64,000 nucleotides of DNA from Alentia gelatinosa (GCA_950022655.1 OX465584.1:5093694-5157693), one strand, 5' to 3'. Counted from the stretch's first letter, positions 10,600-22,049 are shown. Notes: generated by a model not told the origin, from the letters alone. Translations and numbers: made by a program.

Positions 10600-11330
10600 A
10601 TCCACCTTCTATCTACGCGGCCGGATATGAGGCTTCCCCTCTTAGTCACAGGACATTATTTGCCAAACACGAACATAGCGACGTATTCCTTGACCTTTGT
10701 GCTCTCGGCAAAGCAAAAGTCATCTATTTCTAATACATCTGTTTACTATATGTGTTTCCAGAAACAAATAAGTCAAAAAAATTGTTTGGGATCCTATGTA
10801 ATTCCCGCTTTAGTTTGTCCAATTCACGAAGGATCTTATATGGAGACTTCACTTTTCACATCTTATTTGGAAAATAGTTATGTCTAAAGGTACATCACTG
10901 TATAAAGCTACAAATGAAATACTGGTGTTCTATTTCCTGGAGTTGTTAAGTCTCACTATATTTTTTACCGCGCTGACCCTGGAAGTAAATAGAATTGATA
11001 TCCGGATAAACAAATTAGCTTGGGTAAACGTTATAATCCAATATTCTCACTTAAATCTGAATTAGTGGTTTCAGAAATAAAAACAACAGAACCACCCTAT
11101 GTAAGCATACTGGTGAGGAGCATATGCTATCATATAACTCACATATTGTCTGTATAAGCAAGAAGCTAGTATTTCAGGCACATACTTATACAATGCTCAT
11201 GTTACAATTGCATCGACTTTTCATAAGTTACGGAAAGCATACTTCACACAGCAGGCAGCCACCTACTAATCGCCTTTGGATTTAAACAGAAGATCCCGTC
11301 TTAGGACTTATCCCCTTTGAAAATACAATC
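10600..11330. other. AT-rich stretch with two short unrecognised ORFs
   Basis: Open frames of 86 aa (10627-10887) and 61 aa (10880-11065) lie in the same direction. Neither shows a recognisable domain, and codon use does not stand out from flanking AT-rich DNA. I do not call a gene. Confidence 0.45.
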
Positions 11331-11427
11331 ATCACACTCATTTAAAGGGGTTTCTTTGTGGGAATCCCCATCGATATGATCTGGGATTTACAGAAATTAG
11401 GAGCGAACCCAGACGCGACGATTGCTG

Positions 11428-11578
11428 TTATTATATACCTGTGGTCGTACTTCCAACATATATACCTCCCCCTCCTACTGTATTTAGTGCCGTGCGTTAC
11501 GCTTTGACAAACAGGGTACAACCATGCAATCGACATCATCAGAAGGTTAAATTTCGCAATTTTAAGATATATGATGAT
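11428..11578. mobile_element. TIR element, family E (copy 2)
   Basis: TTATTATATACCTGTGG at left and AAGATATATGATGATACG at right, with the family motif ACCTCCCCCTCCTACTG inside. A degenerate hairpin follows. Confidence 0.6.
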
Positions 11579-11671
11579 ACGAAAACAGGATGGGTGTAAT
11601 TGTACGTCAAAGATACATGGCATTATCCCTCCGGACAATGCATATACAGCATTGTCTGGATTCAGACACAA

Positions 11672-11770
11672 GATACATATGCTCCGAGAGGTTAATGCGT
11701 CGTAATATCCGAGCGCATGCGAGGAAATTTCGTAGGGTCAGCTTCGAGGAGTACACAACCACTTTTATCC
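11672..11770. mobile_element. fold-back element, family A core (copy 6, degenerate)
   Basis: GAGGTTAATGCGTCGTAATA and TCCGAGCGCATGCGAGGA match the left half of the family A core. The right half has decayed. Confidence 0.5.
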
Positions 11771-11900
11771 CCAAAAATTAATTTAGTTTTTATCATTCTC
11801 ATTTATCCGACTGGTAGCATGCTGATTTTACTTCACTTTAATTCTCACACTATTTTTCCGTACTATTTTTTCTTATCCGCGCTTTATTGCAACCTAAAGA

Positions 11901-12165
11901 AGAAACCAACAAATTTTGGTCAAATTCTCCACGAGTTTGATGTGGAGTGTTATGAACGAGGCAACAGCCGAGTGAATATCACATAGCATTCAAACGAGTT
12001 GGAGAACAACGACTTTGATCAAAACAAGTTGCTTTCTGTATTTATCTCACCCATGGACACACTAAAAGAATGGGCAAGACACAGGATATAAACCATGGAG
12101 AACTGACTGCAACACCCATAGGAACATGGAAAATGAGTTCCCAATGTCCCCATAGGTTTACCATA
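11901..12165 (-). mobile_element. composite element, family G plus hairpin H (copy 2)
   Basis: Hairpin H comes first (TTTTGGTCAAATTCTCCACG pairing with GGAGAACAACGACTTTGATC). Its apex is GAACGAGGCAACAGCCGAGT. The G half follows in reverse orientation, with TTTATCTCACCC at its inner end and CCATAGGTTTA at its outer end. Confidence 0.75.
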
Positions 12166-12479
12166 AACATTCTTTATTAGGTTGATAATAAAATGACAAT
12201 TTCACCAAGAATGTTTAACGTACGACTGCAGTAACCCTGTTTCCGTATAACATCAACAGTTGGTGCGTCTGGCAGTTGGGGTTTTCGGGAATACGGCACC
12301 TCCCCTATGATTGAATTAAACAGTAATCTACTGTTCTGTCCCCAAGTGACAGTCTGTAGTTTGCTCTAATCTATCGTAACTAGCTGTGATTGCTCGCTGG
12401 GGGGTGCTGGGGGATGCTCTTTGAGACCCATGACAGCCAGTCTGGCCACTCCACTGCGGCGGCGATTATCTTCATGACA

Positions 12480-12710
12480 CTACCACTCCAGGCCAGTTCC
12501 CGACGCTAGGGACAGATGGCGCTACTGCGGAGAGACGCCGGGCGGGTTGGGAGTGACAGCCGTGCGCTGGATGAAAGCTGCGCGCTGATTGGTCGACGCG
12601 TTGACCGATGACGTAGCGCCGTGGCCGGGGAACGCTGGGAGAACTACCTCATCGTATGAATATTCATGAGGTAGGAGTATAAAGGCGGTGGTGACTGAGG
12701 TTGAGGCACA
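12480..12710 (+). promoter_or_regulatory. gene 1 core promoter with TATA box
   Basis: A TATAAA lies at 12678-12683 in a CpG-rich block. About 25 bases upstream is the palindrome ATGAATATTCAT (about 12656-12667), an octamer-like double half-site of the sort POU proteins bind. A TGACGTAG half-CRE is near 12608, and AGATGGCGCTAC lies at about 12514. Transcription would start near 12708, where CAGTCAG resembles an initiator. The call rests on spacing to a good donor downstream; no expression data were available. Confidence 0.55.
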
Positions 12711-12847
12711 GTCAGAACAGAACCCAAGCAGGCAACGGTGCTCGACAGTGGATATATATACAATACACACCTGCGACCGTCAACGTTGAACACCCCGGTT
12801 ACATTTACAAATCACCCGGAGTACCACCCAACACACACTAACACAAG
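12708..12847 (+). other. gene 1 exon 1, non-coding 5' UTR (predicted)
   Basis: From the predicted start to the donor CACAAG|GTAGGT at 12848. It contains no ATG, so the first start codon after splicing would be the ATG at 18421, in the context AAG|ATGA with A at -3. Linking it to 18421 implies a 5.6-kb first intron. RNA reads across 12847/18421 would settle it. Confidence 0.5.
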
Positions 12848-13194
12848 GTAGGTGAATCATTCCATATTCTAACCCACACCTCACAGCACACATTCACGCG
12901 TTCAACGTGCATCCAATCCACAGCTGTCGGCTTCATCCGAACATGGTTTTAGACTCCAGACTCTGCCATTCCAGGCACCGTCTGGAGACTGTGCTGTGAG
13001 CTTTAGCACTCCTCCAGTATCCTTCTCCAAACACATTCCCAGTCTCCAAACCCTGCGATGATATTATACCCACAAGCATCGCATGATTCGCAAAAGCTGG
13101 GTGTTAAAGCATCGGATTTTACCGCAGACGAACTCGCCATATGGGCGATTGTAGTCGGGGTTGGGTGGTGATGGTGGGGTACGGTGGGGGTAGT

Positions 13195-13375
13195 ATAGAC
13201 TTGCTAAAATCTTTGATTATGAACATTTATTGAATGATTAAAAATTACTGCCCGTAACCATCCCATCCCTTGCTCATATATCCCACTGGAGTGGAGTATA
13301 GAGGGAGGGTTACTATGATAGGTGCTAGCGTCAGACTAGGAGGCGTATGGATAGGGGTAGGACACAGGGACAGAA
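13195..13375 (-). repeat. dispersed repeat, family R (diverged inverted copy)
   Basis: The complement shows the same order as 4580-4800: GTCCTACCCCTATCC, then AATCATTCAATAAATGTTCA, then ATCAAAGATT. It lies in the predicted intron 1 of gene 1. Confidence 0.5.
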
Positions 13376-13699
13376 GCCAGTCTACAAGGGTGGTATTATA
13401 ACCTGGGAAACACCACTCGCCGTACCCCCGACAACCCTCCCGGCGCCCGGGCCCGCTCTCCCCGGCACCAGCTGTCAGGGTCTGCCGGTCTCCCTGTCGC
13501 CCAGCCCGGGGTCACCATTGTATACACCCCACAGCGGGGTTCAGCCCACACCCCACACCGCTCACAGAAGGGTGGGTATTGTTACCCTCTCCGCCCGGCA
13601 TATGGTGCCCGGCGTACGGTGGGTGGTAGGCCGTGGGGGTGGTATGGGTGGCGGGGGTGTGAGTGAGAAATTGTGGCGCGATTCTAAATATATGTCAAG

Positions 13700-13835
13700 G
13701 ATGACATCATTGCTGCTGCTCCTCCCTCCCTCCCTCCCTTCCTCCTCCCTCCCTCCCTCCTGTGCCGTAACTAGGGCTGGATGTGGGTGTAAGGGCAGTG
13801 GGAGGGAGGGAGGGAGGGAGGGGGGCTCCCGGACA
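13700..13835. repeat. CCCT / GGGA mirror tracts
   Basis: A (CCCT)n tract near 13725-13760 faces a (GGGA)n tract near 13800-13825, so the two could pair as a hairpin about 100 bp across. Open frames here are low complexity. Confidence 0.7.
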
Positions 13836-14324
13836 CTGTCTGCAAGTCTCACCCACCAGTGAGGTCTCCATATGGTGGGATATTCATCAAGATACCCGCT
13901 GGAGTTCTCGGGGAACATATGGCGCGATATGGAGCTTCTGTTTTCTCTCAAATCACAGGCAGTGAGGCGGCCATATGTGACCGGTTCGCCGTAGACTGGA
14001 GAGTTGGGTCTTTTAGGGCGGCCGGGTGTCTGGGTTGGGTAACGTATCGTGTGTGGATGGACTCAGTAGTTTATACCTGACAGCGTGATGGCTGTGAATC
14101 ATCAATGTCTCTCAACAGCTGTCATTCCTACTTAACCTGTAACGACGCAGTATTGAGGTTTAATATCATAAAGAGCAGAATCTAAATACCATATATATGT
14201 CACACAGACATGGCTATACACAAAATTAATGGAACCCAATTGGCCTAGACTTTTCTGAATTTTTCTCACCCTCCACTTTGACTAATGGATTAACCTCTGT
14301 GACATCATCCCCAATTGTTTTTTG

Positions 14325-14412
14325 TTTTTTTTAAATACTCCATGGGTGTTGTATACGAGTTCCCAATGTTAAGTCTATTGGGAAAAAATTCCAGGTATGA
14401 GATAATGCTGTT
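14325..14412 (-). mobile_element. family G fragment
   Basis: ACTCCATGGGTGTTGTATAC, GAGTTCCCAATGTTAAGTCT and CCAGGTATGAGATAAT match the complement of the G half at 44405-44590 and 51059-51330. The hairpin half is missing. Confidence 0.55.
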
Positions 14413-15902
14413 CACGCTGTTGTCAGGGTTATGTCAGGATGAGAATAATGTAAGGATGACAGACAATCAGGAAACACAGTGGCACCCAGAACCTGTTATC
14501 CACATGCTAGCACATAGAACCCCAGTTGAGTTAAGTCTGTATCTTGGGGCAACTTGACCTGGAACGGAATCTCCTATTTCATATTCATTTTACCCCGTTA
14601 AACAAACCATCCCTCAACGCGTACCATTTATGTCCAGAACGGAAGATGATCCACGTAGCAATCATCTTTTATACTTAAATTAACTATAACTAGTATAAAT
14701 ATCCTGATCCCTACTTTATACTCTACGCTCTGGAAACATTTATGAGTTTCCATACCCATTTCCCAACATATGGCGACACAGTTGAACCCTGCTAAGTGGA
14801 CCACCCTCCGTTCTGAACACGACTGGTCCTTGCTGTGAGATGGTTGGCTTAACGGGGTAAAATAAACAAGAAATGGGAGATTTTGTTCCAGGCCAAGATG
14901 CCCCGAGTTTGGGGTGTCCCATAATTGAGGTTCTACTTTACTTGTACGGTACAACAATCCCAGAAAACATCCGAGATCTGACCTTCACGACTCTTGACCT
15001 TCATCACGATTGCAGTCAGCAGTGTGGGGTTGTGTCCAGACCCCCTGCAGTGTGGCCCAGTCTCTGACCCCAGACTGACCTGGGTCTACATGCATTGTGG
15101 ATCCAGACTCCATACATTCAGGGTCAGTGGACTAGTGGCAGCCCCCACCACCCCACCCCACCCCCACCACCCCCACCACCCCACCCCCACGTACACCCCG
15201 ACCTTAGACTGACCCACAGGTGTCATGGACTCGCTGACCGGAACCCACTGTACACCCCCACCACACCTCACCACCCTCTAGACTACCACTGCAGGTATCA
15301 CCCTAACATATCAAAGTTACCCTGTATTTACCACCAAGTCAAGGTGATATCCATGTTTAATCCAATATCAGGGATTCCATCAACTAGACATTGTATCCCA
15401 TAGAAGTCAATATAGGGTAGGCTAGCGAAGAGATCTTGATTTAAAACTTCGACCCCCTATTTATATAAAAACAGTGGAACCTTATTACTGGGTATCATAT
15501 TCAGCGAACACACATATTTTGGCACTGCCCGCCCCATTTTATGTACAGTTTACTCTGTTAATAAGTGAAGCACCCTGCAACATAAAAGGAATACATTTAT
15601 TTTTGGCTTGGAAGACAAATATGTATATGTAGGTGCAAGATCTATTTTTAATGACATGTTTTCTGCGCTTGGGAAAGTGATATTATCCACTTGTCAATCA
15701 TTCTACTACAGTAACTATTACTTACGAACACTGCGCTTATCCGTCTGTGACAGTAACTGTATCTGCCTCTTGTTTCTAAAGGTGGTCCTATTAATGGGGT
15801 TATATTGTAGAAACACTATACACAGCATTGTAGATCAACTACCCTGCATCTTAACCAGGTCGCAGCTATTGGCAACAGTATCATGAGTATGTAGATGCCA
15901 TC

Positions 15903-15982
15903 AGAGAGAGAGAGAGAGACAGAGAGAGACAGAGAGAGACAGAGAGAGAGACAGACAGAGAGAGAAAGAGAGAGAGAGAGGG
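15903..15982. repeat. GA microsatellite (GAGA/GACA)n
   Basis: About 80 bp of AG repeats with periodic GACA, inside predicted intron 1 of gene 1. Confidence 0.95.
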
Positions 15983-16389
15983 GGTGGTTGTTTATAAATG
16001 TGTGTAGGTCGGGGGTTAGGGGTGGAAAATAGGGGCGGAGAGCTGGTAACCGGCTGGTATAAACACCCCGCCAGATGGCAGGACGAGGATCAGAACATTA
16101 AGACTGCATCTATTATCGCTCGCTTACAAACGGCAGGCTAAACGATGCAGGCTGGTAGTGGTGGTGTAATGGGGGATCATAGACGGGTGGTGGAAGGACG
16201 AGGCCGAAGGGGGGTATCGCCATTACTTACCACTATCAGGAGGTCATAGTGTGTGTGTGTGTGGGGGGGGGGGGGGGTTCTCGTCAGCCATATGGTACAT
16301 TGTGTCTCATATAGTCATGTCGAGAGGGGGGGGGGGGGGTGATGTTGAGACGATGAATGCCACAGAGGCAGAGAAGATGGGGCCGGTGG

Positions 16390-16770
16390 TGTGTGGGGAG
16401 GGGGGGCAGTAAGAATCACCCCCCCCCCCCCCCGCCGCCTACTTTACATTTATAAACTACCTGTCATAGATTTACATTCAGGGCGTACACTTCAAAGCGG
16501 CCGCCGGGCCAGGTGCCGGACACGCCGGGCGACATGTGAGTGGGCGGCCGGGCTCACAAAAGACGGGGCGGGGGGGACATCCACACCCCCCCCCCCCCCC
16601 GTCCTCCCCCGCGTCCCCCCGGTCCCGGCCGCTCAGCCCGGGGGTCAGGTCACACACACGGCGGGCCGGGGTCCCGGGCCCCGCCGCCCGGCTGTTACCT
16701 GAAGAAGGCCCGGTCTACTGTCACCCACCTGCCGTAGGGTGCAGGGAGAACCCCCCCCCCCCCCTCACAG
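16390..16770. promoter_or_regulatory. CpG-rich block with C/G homopolymers
   Basis: High CpG density (GCGGCCGCCGGGCC near 16496), with C runs at 16420-16433, 16587-16600 and 16751-16764. No open frame here has a credible protein character. It may be a CpG island inside intron 1 of gene 1; no exon or donor is evident. Confidence 0.3.
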
Positions 16771-17902
16771 ACGAGCCCACTGCTCACCTGGTGGGTAGAC
16801 ACAGCAGACAGACATATGGCCTGATATCAACCACTGTTGTGATGTCATCCTGTCACTGCAAATAGCGTTACCCAATACCACGTAGTTTCCCTCTTAAGAT
16901 TCTTTTTATGACCTCTCCTTATGTGGTTTTTTTTTTCATCCAGTTTAAACTGCAGACCCATTTCTATATACCACACCCGCAGTTCATCTCTGCCTCCTAG
17001 CAATCAGTCGGATTTTGTTCCTTTAGGTATATCATTTATAGGTTATAGAGGATGGAATATAGAGTTAGAGAGGGAGATACAAGTTGAGGAAATAGGGTAG
17101 ATTTAATATCGATGCTCTGAGGCAATTGTTTGAGAAGTACTTCGTATGTCGGCGAAAGTCCTTTTATGTGCATCATCATTGTTAATCCAACAGATGTACA
17201 CGGCAGGGACTCTCGACACAATTTAAATCATTTCCGATATCACCTTTGGTATTAGGTAACAGCAACTTAGAGCCATGCCCTTTTCCGTCACATAGACCAA
17301 CCCTCCCTTGTGCTCTTTTAGTATCACAACAATTTCTGCCGTATACAATGAGGTATACAGCTCAGCAACTGGACAGAAAGAATACTTATACCTATGATTC
17401 ATGGGGTTTTTTTGAAGAGCCCATTCCCGGAACCACATTCCCCAGTCCTGGATATTATCACCACGATGCCATCTGGAAGCACCAGGCACCAGTTGGTCGA
17501 CCAGTGGGGCCTGGTACCCTTACCTACACCACCACACCCACCATCTGTCCCGCCTCATACACCCCACACCCTCCCCGGGGCCCCACCAACCCCCTGAGAC
17601 CAGGGGTCAATCGTCAGTACAGTGATTCCCCGTAGGAGCGCGGCGGAAACCCGGGGTCAGGGCACTTCCGGTGATGACAGGTGGCGCTGCGGTGGTTTTT
17701 GAAGTTTGCCGACCTTCATTTCCGCGTGTGTTGTGGAGGTCTGTGAGGTTCTGAGCCGCCACCACCACCACCTGGCTGCAGGGGATTCTGTGTCCACAAT
17801 GACCGCAATTATAACACTTATCAGATGTTCACACACATTGAGTAGGGTTGATTGTCACTCACATATAGGCCACAACCAATGCTGGAGCACTGTCCGGGCA
17901 TT

Positions 17903-18190
17903 AGAGAAGAAACCAAGTTTGGTCAAATTTGTCGTTCTCGTGAGTTTGATGTGGAGTGATATGAAGGAGGTAAAGCCGAGTGAATATCGCGTAGCATTCA
18001 AATGAGTTGGAGAATAGCAACTTTGACCAAAAGATAATGGCTACGACTTTATCGGACCACTGGTATTTATGTACCATAGGCTTATCATTGGGAACCCATT
18101 CCCCATGCCTCTACGAGTATTGCTGTCTGTTCTCAATGGTTCATATCCTGTGCATTGTCCTTTCTTTTAGTCTGTACAGGGGTGTAGTAA
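17903..18190. mobile_element. composite element, family G/H with switched orientation (copy 3)
   Basis: Hairpin H (17903-18030; TTTGGTCAAATTTG pairs with AGCAACTTTGACCAAA) is in the same order as at 11901. The G half that follows reads CCATAGGCTTATCATTGGGA, which is opposite to copy 2. It sits about 230 bp upstream of the first coding exon of gene 1. Confidence 0.7.
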
Positions 18191-18420
18191 CCATGAGAAT
18201 CGATGTTCCCTAGAATTATTATTCTATAATTCATCCTCTGTTTTTGTTTGAATCGGATAGTGCTTTCTTAGTTTTTAGATTTTTATTGAAAATATCTGTT
18301 GATATATTTAAGTAAAGATACTAGTATTGGTAATATCAACATTGGATTAAACCATATAAATATATTTGTTATTTTTGTTTGGTTTCTGTACTGATGGTGT
18401 CTTTTTATTTTTTCTCACAG

Positions 18421-18588
18421 ATGATTAAGATTGTTGACACGCGTTCCCCAGTGAAGGGTAGTTTGTCCGCCGGCCAGAAGGTGTCGCGCAAGTACCGGAA
18501 GGCGTACATGAAGAAACTGAAGGCTCGGGAGTTCTCCAAACTGCGAGCCATCATCCCAGCCACTGCCAAGCGGGAAAAAGTCTCCAAG
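18421..18588 (+). CDS. gene 1 first coding exon: atypical basic helix-loop-helix protein
   Basis: Codes residues 1-56 of a 132-aa protein (exons 18421-18588, 18941-19016, 20318-20472). The ATG directly follows the acceptor TTTTTCTCACAG, and the donor is TCCAAG|GTCAGT (phase 0). The basic stretch is SAGQKVSRKYRKAY (16-29), helix 1 runs about 33-46 (EFSKLRAIIP, 37-46), and the loop is ATAKREKVSK. In a gapless alignment to MyoD-type bHLH, the E-box-reading glutamate is Lys27 and its partner arginine is Met30, so classical CANNTG recognition is doubtful. Predicted to be nuclear and to dimerise. It shares 21 of the first 46 residues with the paralog at 53982. I do not recognise a named subfamily. 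Confidence in the gene is high; its biochemical role is inference. Confidence 0.9.
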
Positions 18589-18596
18589 GTCAGTTT

Positions 18597-18805
18597 ACCA
18601 ACATTCACTCTCACCTAAACCCGTTCATAATGTCGTCTGCTAACCTTCATTCTCACCTAAACACCATTTACAATGTCTACCAGCCTTCAGTCTCACCTAA
18701 ACACAGTTCACAATGTCTATCAACTTTCATTCTCACCTAAACATCATTCACAATATCTACCAACCTTCAGTCTCACCTAAACATCGTTCACTATATCTAT
18801 TCCTA
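18597..18805. repeat. ~43-bp intronic minisatellite
   Basis: About five copies of a unit with CATTCTCACCTAAACA and TTCACAATGTCTA. The array begins within ten bases of the gene 1 donor at 18589, so expansion happened right against a splice site. Confidence 0.85.
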
Positions 18806-18940
18806 TATATCTCCGCTATTGTAACAGTAAGAGTATAATGAAAGTAAATACCTACACATACTTCATTGAGTCAAGTTATTAAAGGATTTTAGTAATATAA
18901 ATGAGTGATTATAATATGTCTGTATTCTTGTTTTATTTAG

Positions 18941-19016
18941 GTCACAGTTGTAGAGGAGGCCATTAAGTACATCGATGAACTCCACCAATCACTGACTCTC
19001 AAGCTTCAAGCTCGAG
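18941..19016 (+). CDS. gene 1 second coding exon: helix 2
   Basis: A 76-nt exon between the acceptor TTTTATTTAG and the donor CTCGAG|GTAAGC. It enters in phase 0 and leaves in phase 1. It encodes residues 57-81 plus the first base of Gly82. With the last residues of exon 1 it gives the helix 2 signature KVTVVEEAIKYIDELH, ending in a leucine-spaced stretch (LTLKL) that could extend the dimer helix. The paralog exon 55033-55108 has exactly the same length and phases, with 15 of 25 residues identical. Confidence 0.92.
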
Positions 19017-19363
19017 GTAAGCTTCATTTTAAGCCTGCCATATCCTGTGTACATTTAAGCCTGGACTCTACTACTAGCAGTGTTAGCATACTACACTGTA
19101 CACACCAGTACACAGCTACCGCCAGTCCCTAACAACGTGGGGTAAACAAACCGTAGTTAGGCGGGGCTTTGGTGGTCTCTACACTCAGAACCCAACAGCA
19201 AACACTCTATCTGTGTGATGTATATTGTTAATGACATAGGAGGCTAAGGGGGTGTACAGAGGGGCACAGAAGCAACAGAGTAAACAATAGACTTCCTCTA
19301 ATATGACCCCCAGTTTTAAGTAGCACCAGTTGACTGGTCTCCTTAGTGAGAGTATGCTATAGG

Positions 19364-19490
19364 GCAGATAGCTGTTGTGTTATGGAGGCGGCCATCTTGT
19401 CCCGAGTCTAAACAAAACACCAAGTTGGGGTTCGGTTATCATTGGATTATAACAGCTGATAACAGCAATTGTTCCCCGACTACAGCTTGT
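19364..19490 (+). repeat. dispersed repeat, family O (copy 1)
   Basis: AGGGCAGATAGCTGTTGTG, GGAGGCGGCCATCTTG and CCCCGACTACAG recur at 50800-51010 and, inverted, at 59965-60190. It lies in intron 3 of gene 1. Confidence 0.65.
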
Positions 19491-19544
19491 GCATTAGTAT
19501 AGTGTTAGCGGCCATACTGTTACCCATCTAGGCTATACCATTAT

Positions 19545-19690
19545 ATTTATCAACCCACTTGGTTACACTATTGCCCATACTACCTTACCTGGCTATACCT
19601 TTAAACATATCAACCCACTGGGTTATACCGTTACCCATATCGCCTTACCGGGCTACATCGTTCCCTGTACCACCTTACCGTACCATACCA
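19545..19690. repeat. 60-bp tandem repeat
   Basis: Just over two copies of a unit with CAACCCACTTGGTTACAC, then CCTTACCTGGCTATACC. CAACCCACT recurs at 19551 and 19611. Confidence 0.7.
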
Positions 19691-19960
19691 GACGTCAGGC
19701 GTCAGGGAAACGCTCCCAGCGCCATCTGCCGACGTCAGTCGTCAATGGCGCCCGGCCAAAGGACCAATCACGTGACCCCGGTTCCGGCTTTGTGCGCATG
19801 TCACGGTCTGGTGACGTCACGAGTGGGGAGAGGCGGGCGTTGGTCGTGCCAGGCATAGTTTACAGAGCCGGTCATTGTGAGGGGGCCGGGGTGCGGGCCC
19901 CCACCTGTTAGGGGTGTATAGGGGGCGCTAGTGTCACCCGCCTGGACACCGTGCCGGGGG
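19690..19960. promoter_or_regulatory. CpG-rich block with CCAAT and E-box, in gene 1 intron
   Basis: Contains two GACGTCAG sites, GGACCAATCACGTGACC (a CCAAT box abutting a CACGTG E-box) and AGCGCCATCTGCC. It could be an internal promoter or enhancer of gene 1. No donor-bearing exon was recognised. Confidence 0.35.
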
Positions 19961-20317
19961 TTAAGGGGAGGAGGAGGGGGAGGGGGGGGGGGGCATCTGG
20001 CCTGTTGAATTGCTAATTAGTAGAGTGGAAATTAGATAAAGATGAAGATATCCCAAACCGATTTTAGTGTGGTTCAATTTTCATCATTATAATGTGCTTA
20101 AAGAACCCAGATTTAAGGATTTTTACTGATAAAAATTCATGATATATTATTGCGTCATTAATGAGTTTTACCGTAAATAATATACCTTCTTGTATGTTCC
20201 TCCTTAGAAATTATGATATTTATTAGTACATGTATATACAAATCTCACACTGACTATTATCGCTGTTTGGTTGACTATAATTGACACTAATATCGTTTGT
20301 TATCTTCTCGTTCTCAG

Positions 20318-20472
20318 GTCTCTTCGGTAACGAGATTGACCAGCGCACTATTTTCGACTTTGTCCGCACGATGGCGCCCTTCACGTTCGGAGCGCCCCCT
20401 GTCTGCGAGAAGCAGAGTCACCTGCCGAGTTACCAGAAAAAGACGGAACGCAGACTCAAGGCCAAGTCTTAA
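20318..20472 (+). CDS. gene 1 last coding exon: C-terminal tail
   Basis: Follows the acceptor CGTTCTCAG in phase 1 and stops at TAA 20470-20472. It encodes the rest of Gly82 and residues 83-132. The tail has a hydrophobic patch TIFDFVRTMAPF, then a Pro/Cys segment, and ends in a basic stretch (KKTERRLKAKS) that could act as a nuclear localisation signal. I know no Pfam domain for this tail. The exon continues 11 nt past the stop to the donor CGCATG|GTGAGT at 20484, so the 3' UTR is spliced. Confidence 0.88.
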
Positions 20473-20484
20473 GACTCCGCATGG

Positions 20485-21430
20485 TGAGTGCCAGATCTGT
20501 CTTTTACTTCTTTTTTTATAAAGAAAATCTAAATCTAGTTTTGTTGGATAATGCGAAAGTAAACTAAATGAAGTCCAAGTCCAAGTTCCCTTCACACATT
20601 TGATGCTGATGGTCTAACAATCACAGACTGAGGTTACATCGAAGTGCCGCTATACATGTATATTGATCACGCTGTTGTGTAGAAGGGTGACCCGGCTGTT
20701 ACGTTGTCTCCTTCCCACTGGAGGATTAGCACGGAGCGGTCTGATCAGTTAGGCCAAGGGACAGCGCACACTCATTTCTTTAAAAAGAACTCGAAGTAAA
20801 ACACTCCTTGTATTTATTACTATCTAGCAGCCTAGAAATCAAATACACTCTGACAAATTTGACCATAACTAAAAAATCTAGGTTGTGTCGCTTTGTGATC
20901 ATAAATAACTCAAGTTTTATCTCAAAATGAAATTATATTGAGATGACACTGGGAATGGATAGAGAGCAACAGATTCACACGAATGTAGAAGTATGGTGAA
21001 CTACTTGTTTAGTGTGGTGGGTGGTGCAGGTGGCTTTTAGCGTTGTTTGTGTTAGTCTCATGTCAAGTTCGCACCCCTCCCCCCCCCCCCCCTCCTCTGG
21101 TCACCCACTGAGGGGCCAGCCGATGAGGGGAGGGGGGGTGACTGTCACCCCGTGTTTGCTCGCCCTCCTCCCGACCCCCCCGACACGGATCCCGGCCCGT
21201 AGGCGGGGGTACCCCCCCCCCCCCCCCCGCCAGCGCCCACACAGTGTAGGGTGTAAACCCCTGCTGTCAATGCCTGCTGTCATTGGTGACCCCGCCCCTG
21301 AGTGGAGGCCCACCCAGCGTGCGACTGACACTGACAGATGACACACACTCTCCCAGCACAGTGTTAGTCTGTAAACCACCCTGAGATGTCTGTTTTAGTA
21401 TCCATATTAGGGAGTGTATAACTCATCGGG
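20485..21430. other. gene 1 intron downstream of stop
   Basis: Holds C homopolymers near 21076-21090 and 21210-21228, and GC-rich DNA around 21080-21330. No exon is recognised. Open frames here are low complexity. Confidence 0.5.
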
Positions 21431-21699
21431 CGGAGATTACAAGCCCTACGCAGAGTAGAGATCATGGACAAATGCCCCTTACATGCAAGGTAGTGCATGA
21501 GAAGATCGGCAGACATTTTGTCTTTTCTTTGATAACTTAAATTTCAAATGCTAAATAATGAATACAATATTCACTGGTTTTGGATACTTGTGGTCGTATA
21601 ACTCACGGAATTGACTCTGTGCAAATATCCTCGCATTCGCTCGGATATTAACCTGCACCAACTCCTCGTAGAATACGACCACTAGTGTCCGAAACCAGT
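21425..21699. mobile_element. composite fold-back element, family A (copy 7)
   Basis: Left module GCGGAGATTACAAGCC...TTTGATAACTTAAATTTC, then a hairpin (21573-21699). Its outer arms are ACTGGTTTTGGATACTTG and CTAGTGTCCGAAACCAGT, and the core is GGATATTAACCTGCACCAAC. It lies in the last intron of gene 1, 140 bp before the 3' UTR exon. Confidence 0.75.
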
Positions 21700-22049
21700 T
21701 GATATTGTGTATATGACTGTGGACGTTTACTTGTATTATCGCCCACTGTTCAGCCACACAATGATCGCCTCGTTTGTATCACTACCCACCCTGTCACTGC
21801 TGTATTCTAACCAACTCCTCCTTTTTGTGTTTTTCAGGATCATAAGCGGTACCAAGACGACGTCACGTGGTGCCCCCACGTGACAATGCAGCTTCCGGTC
21901 ACGTGACAAGACTGCAACACCCTCTAGCGGGGACGCGCGGTCAGACCGGAAGTGGTCCCAGACGCTGTGACCGACAGGTCGCTCAGCAGTACGGACAGCG
22001 CATGCGCGCCCGGCACAGCCAGCCTCGTTCCGGAGACAGACGCCCAGTG

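Noticed and set aside
16391..16865. Pro/Arg/Gly-rich frames of about 105 aa
   Set aside because: Driven by GC content and C homopolymers; three phases are open at once.
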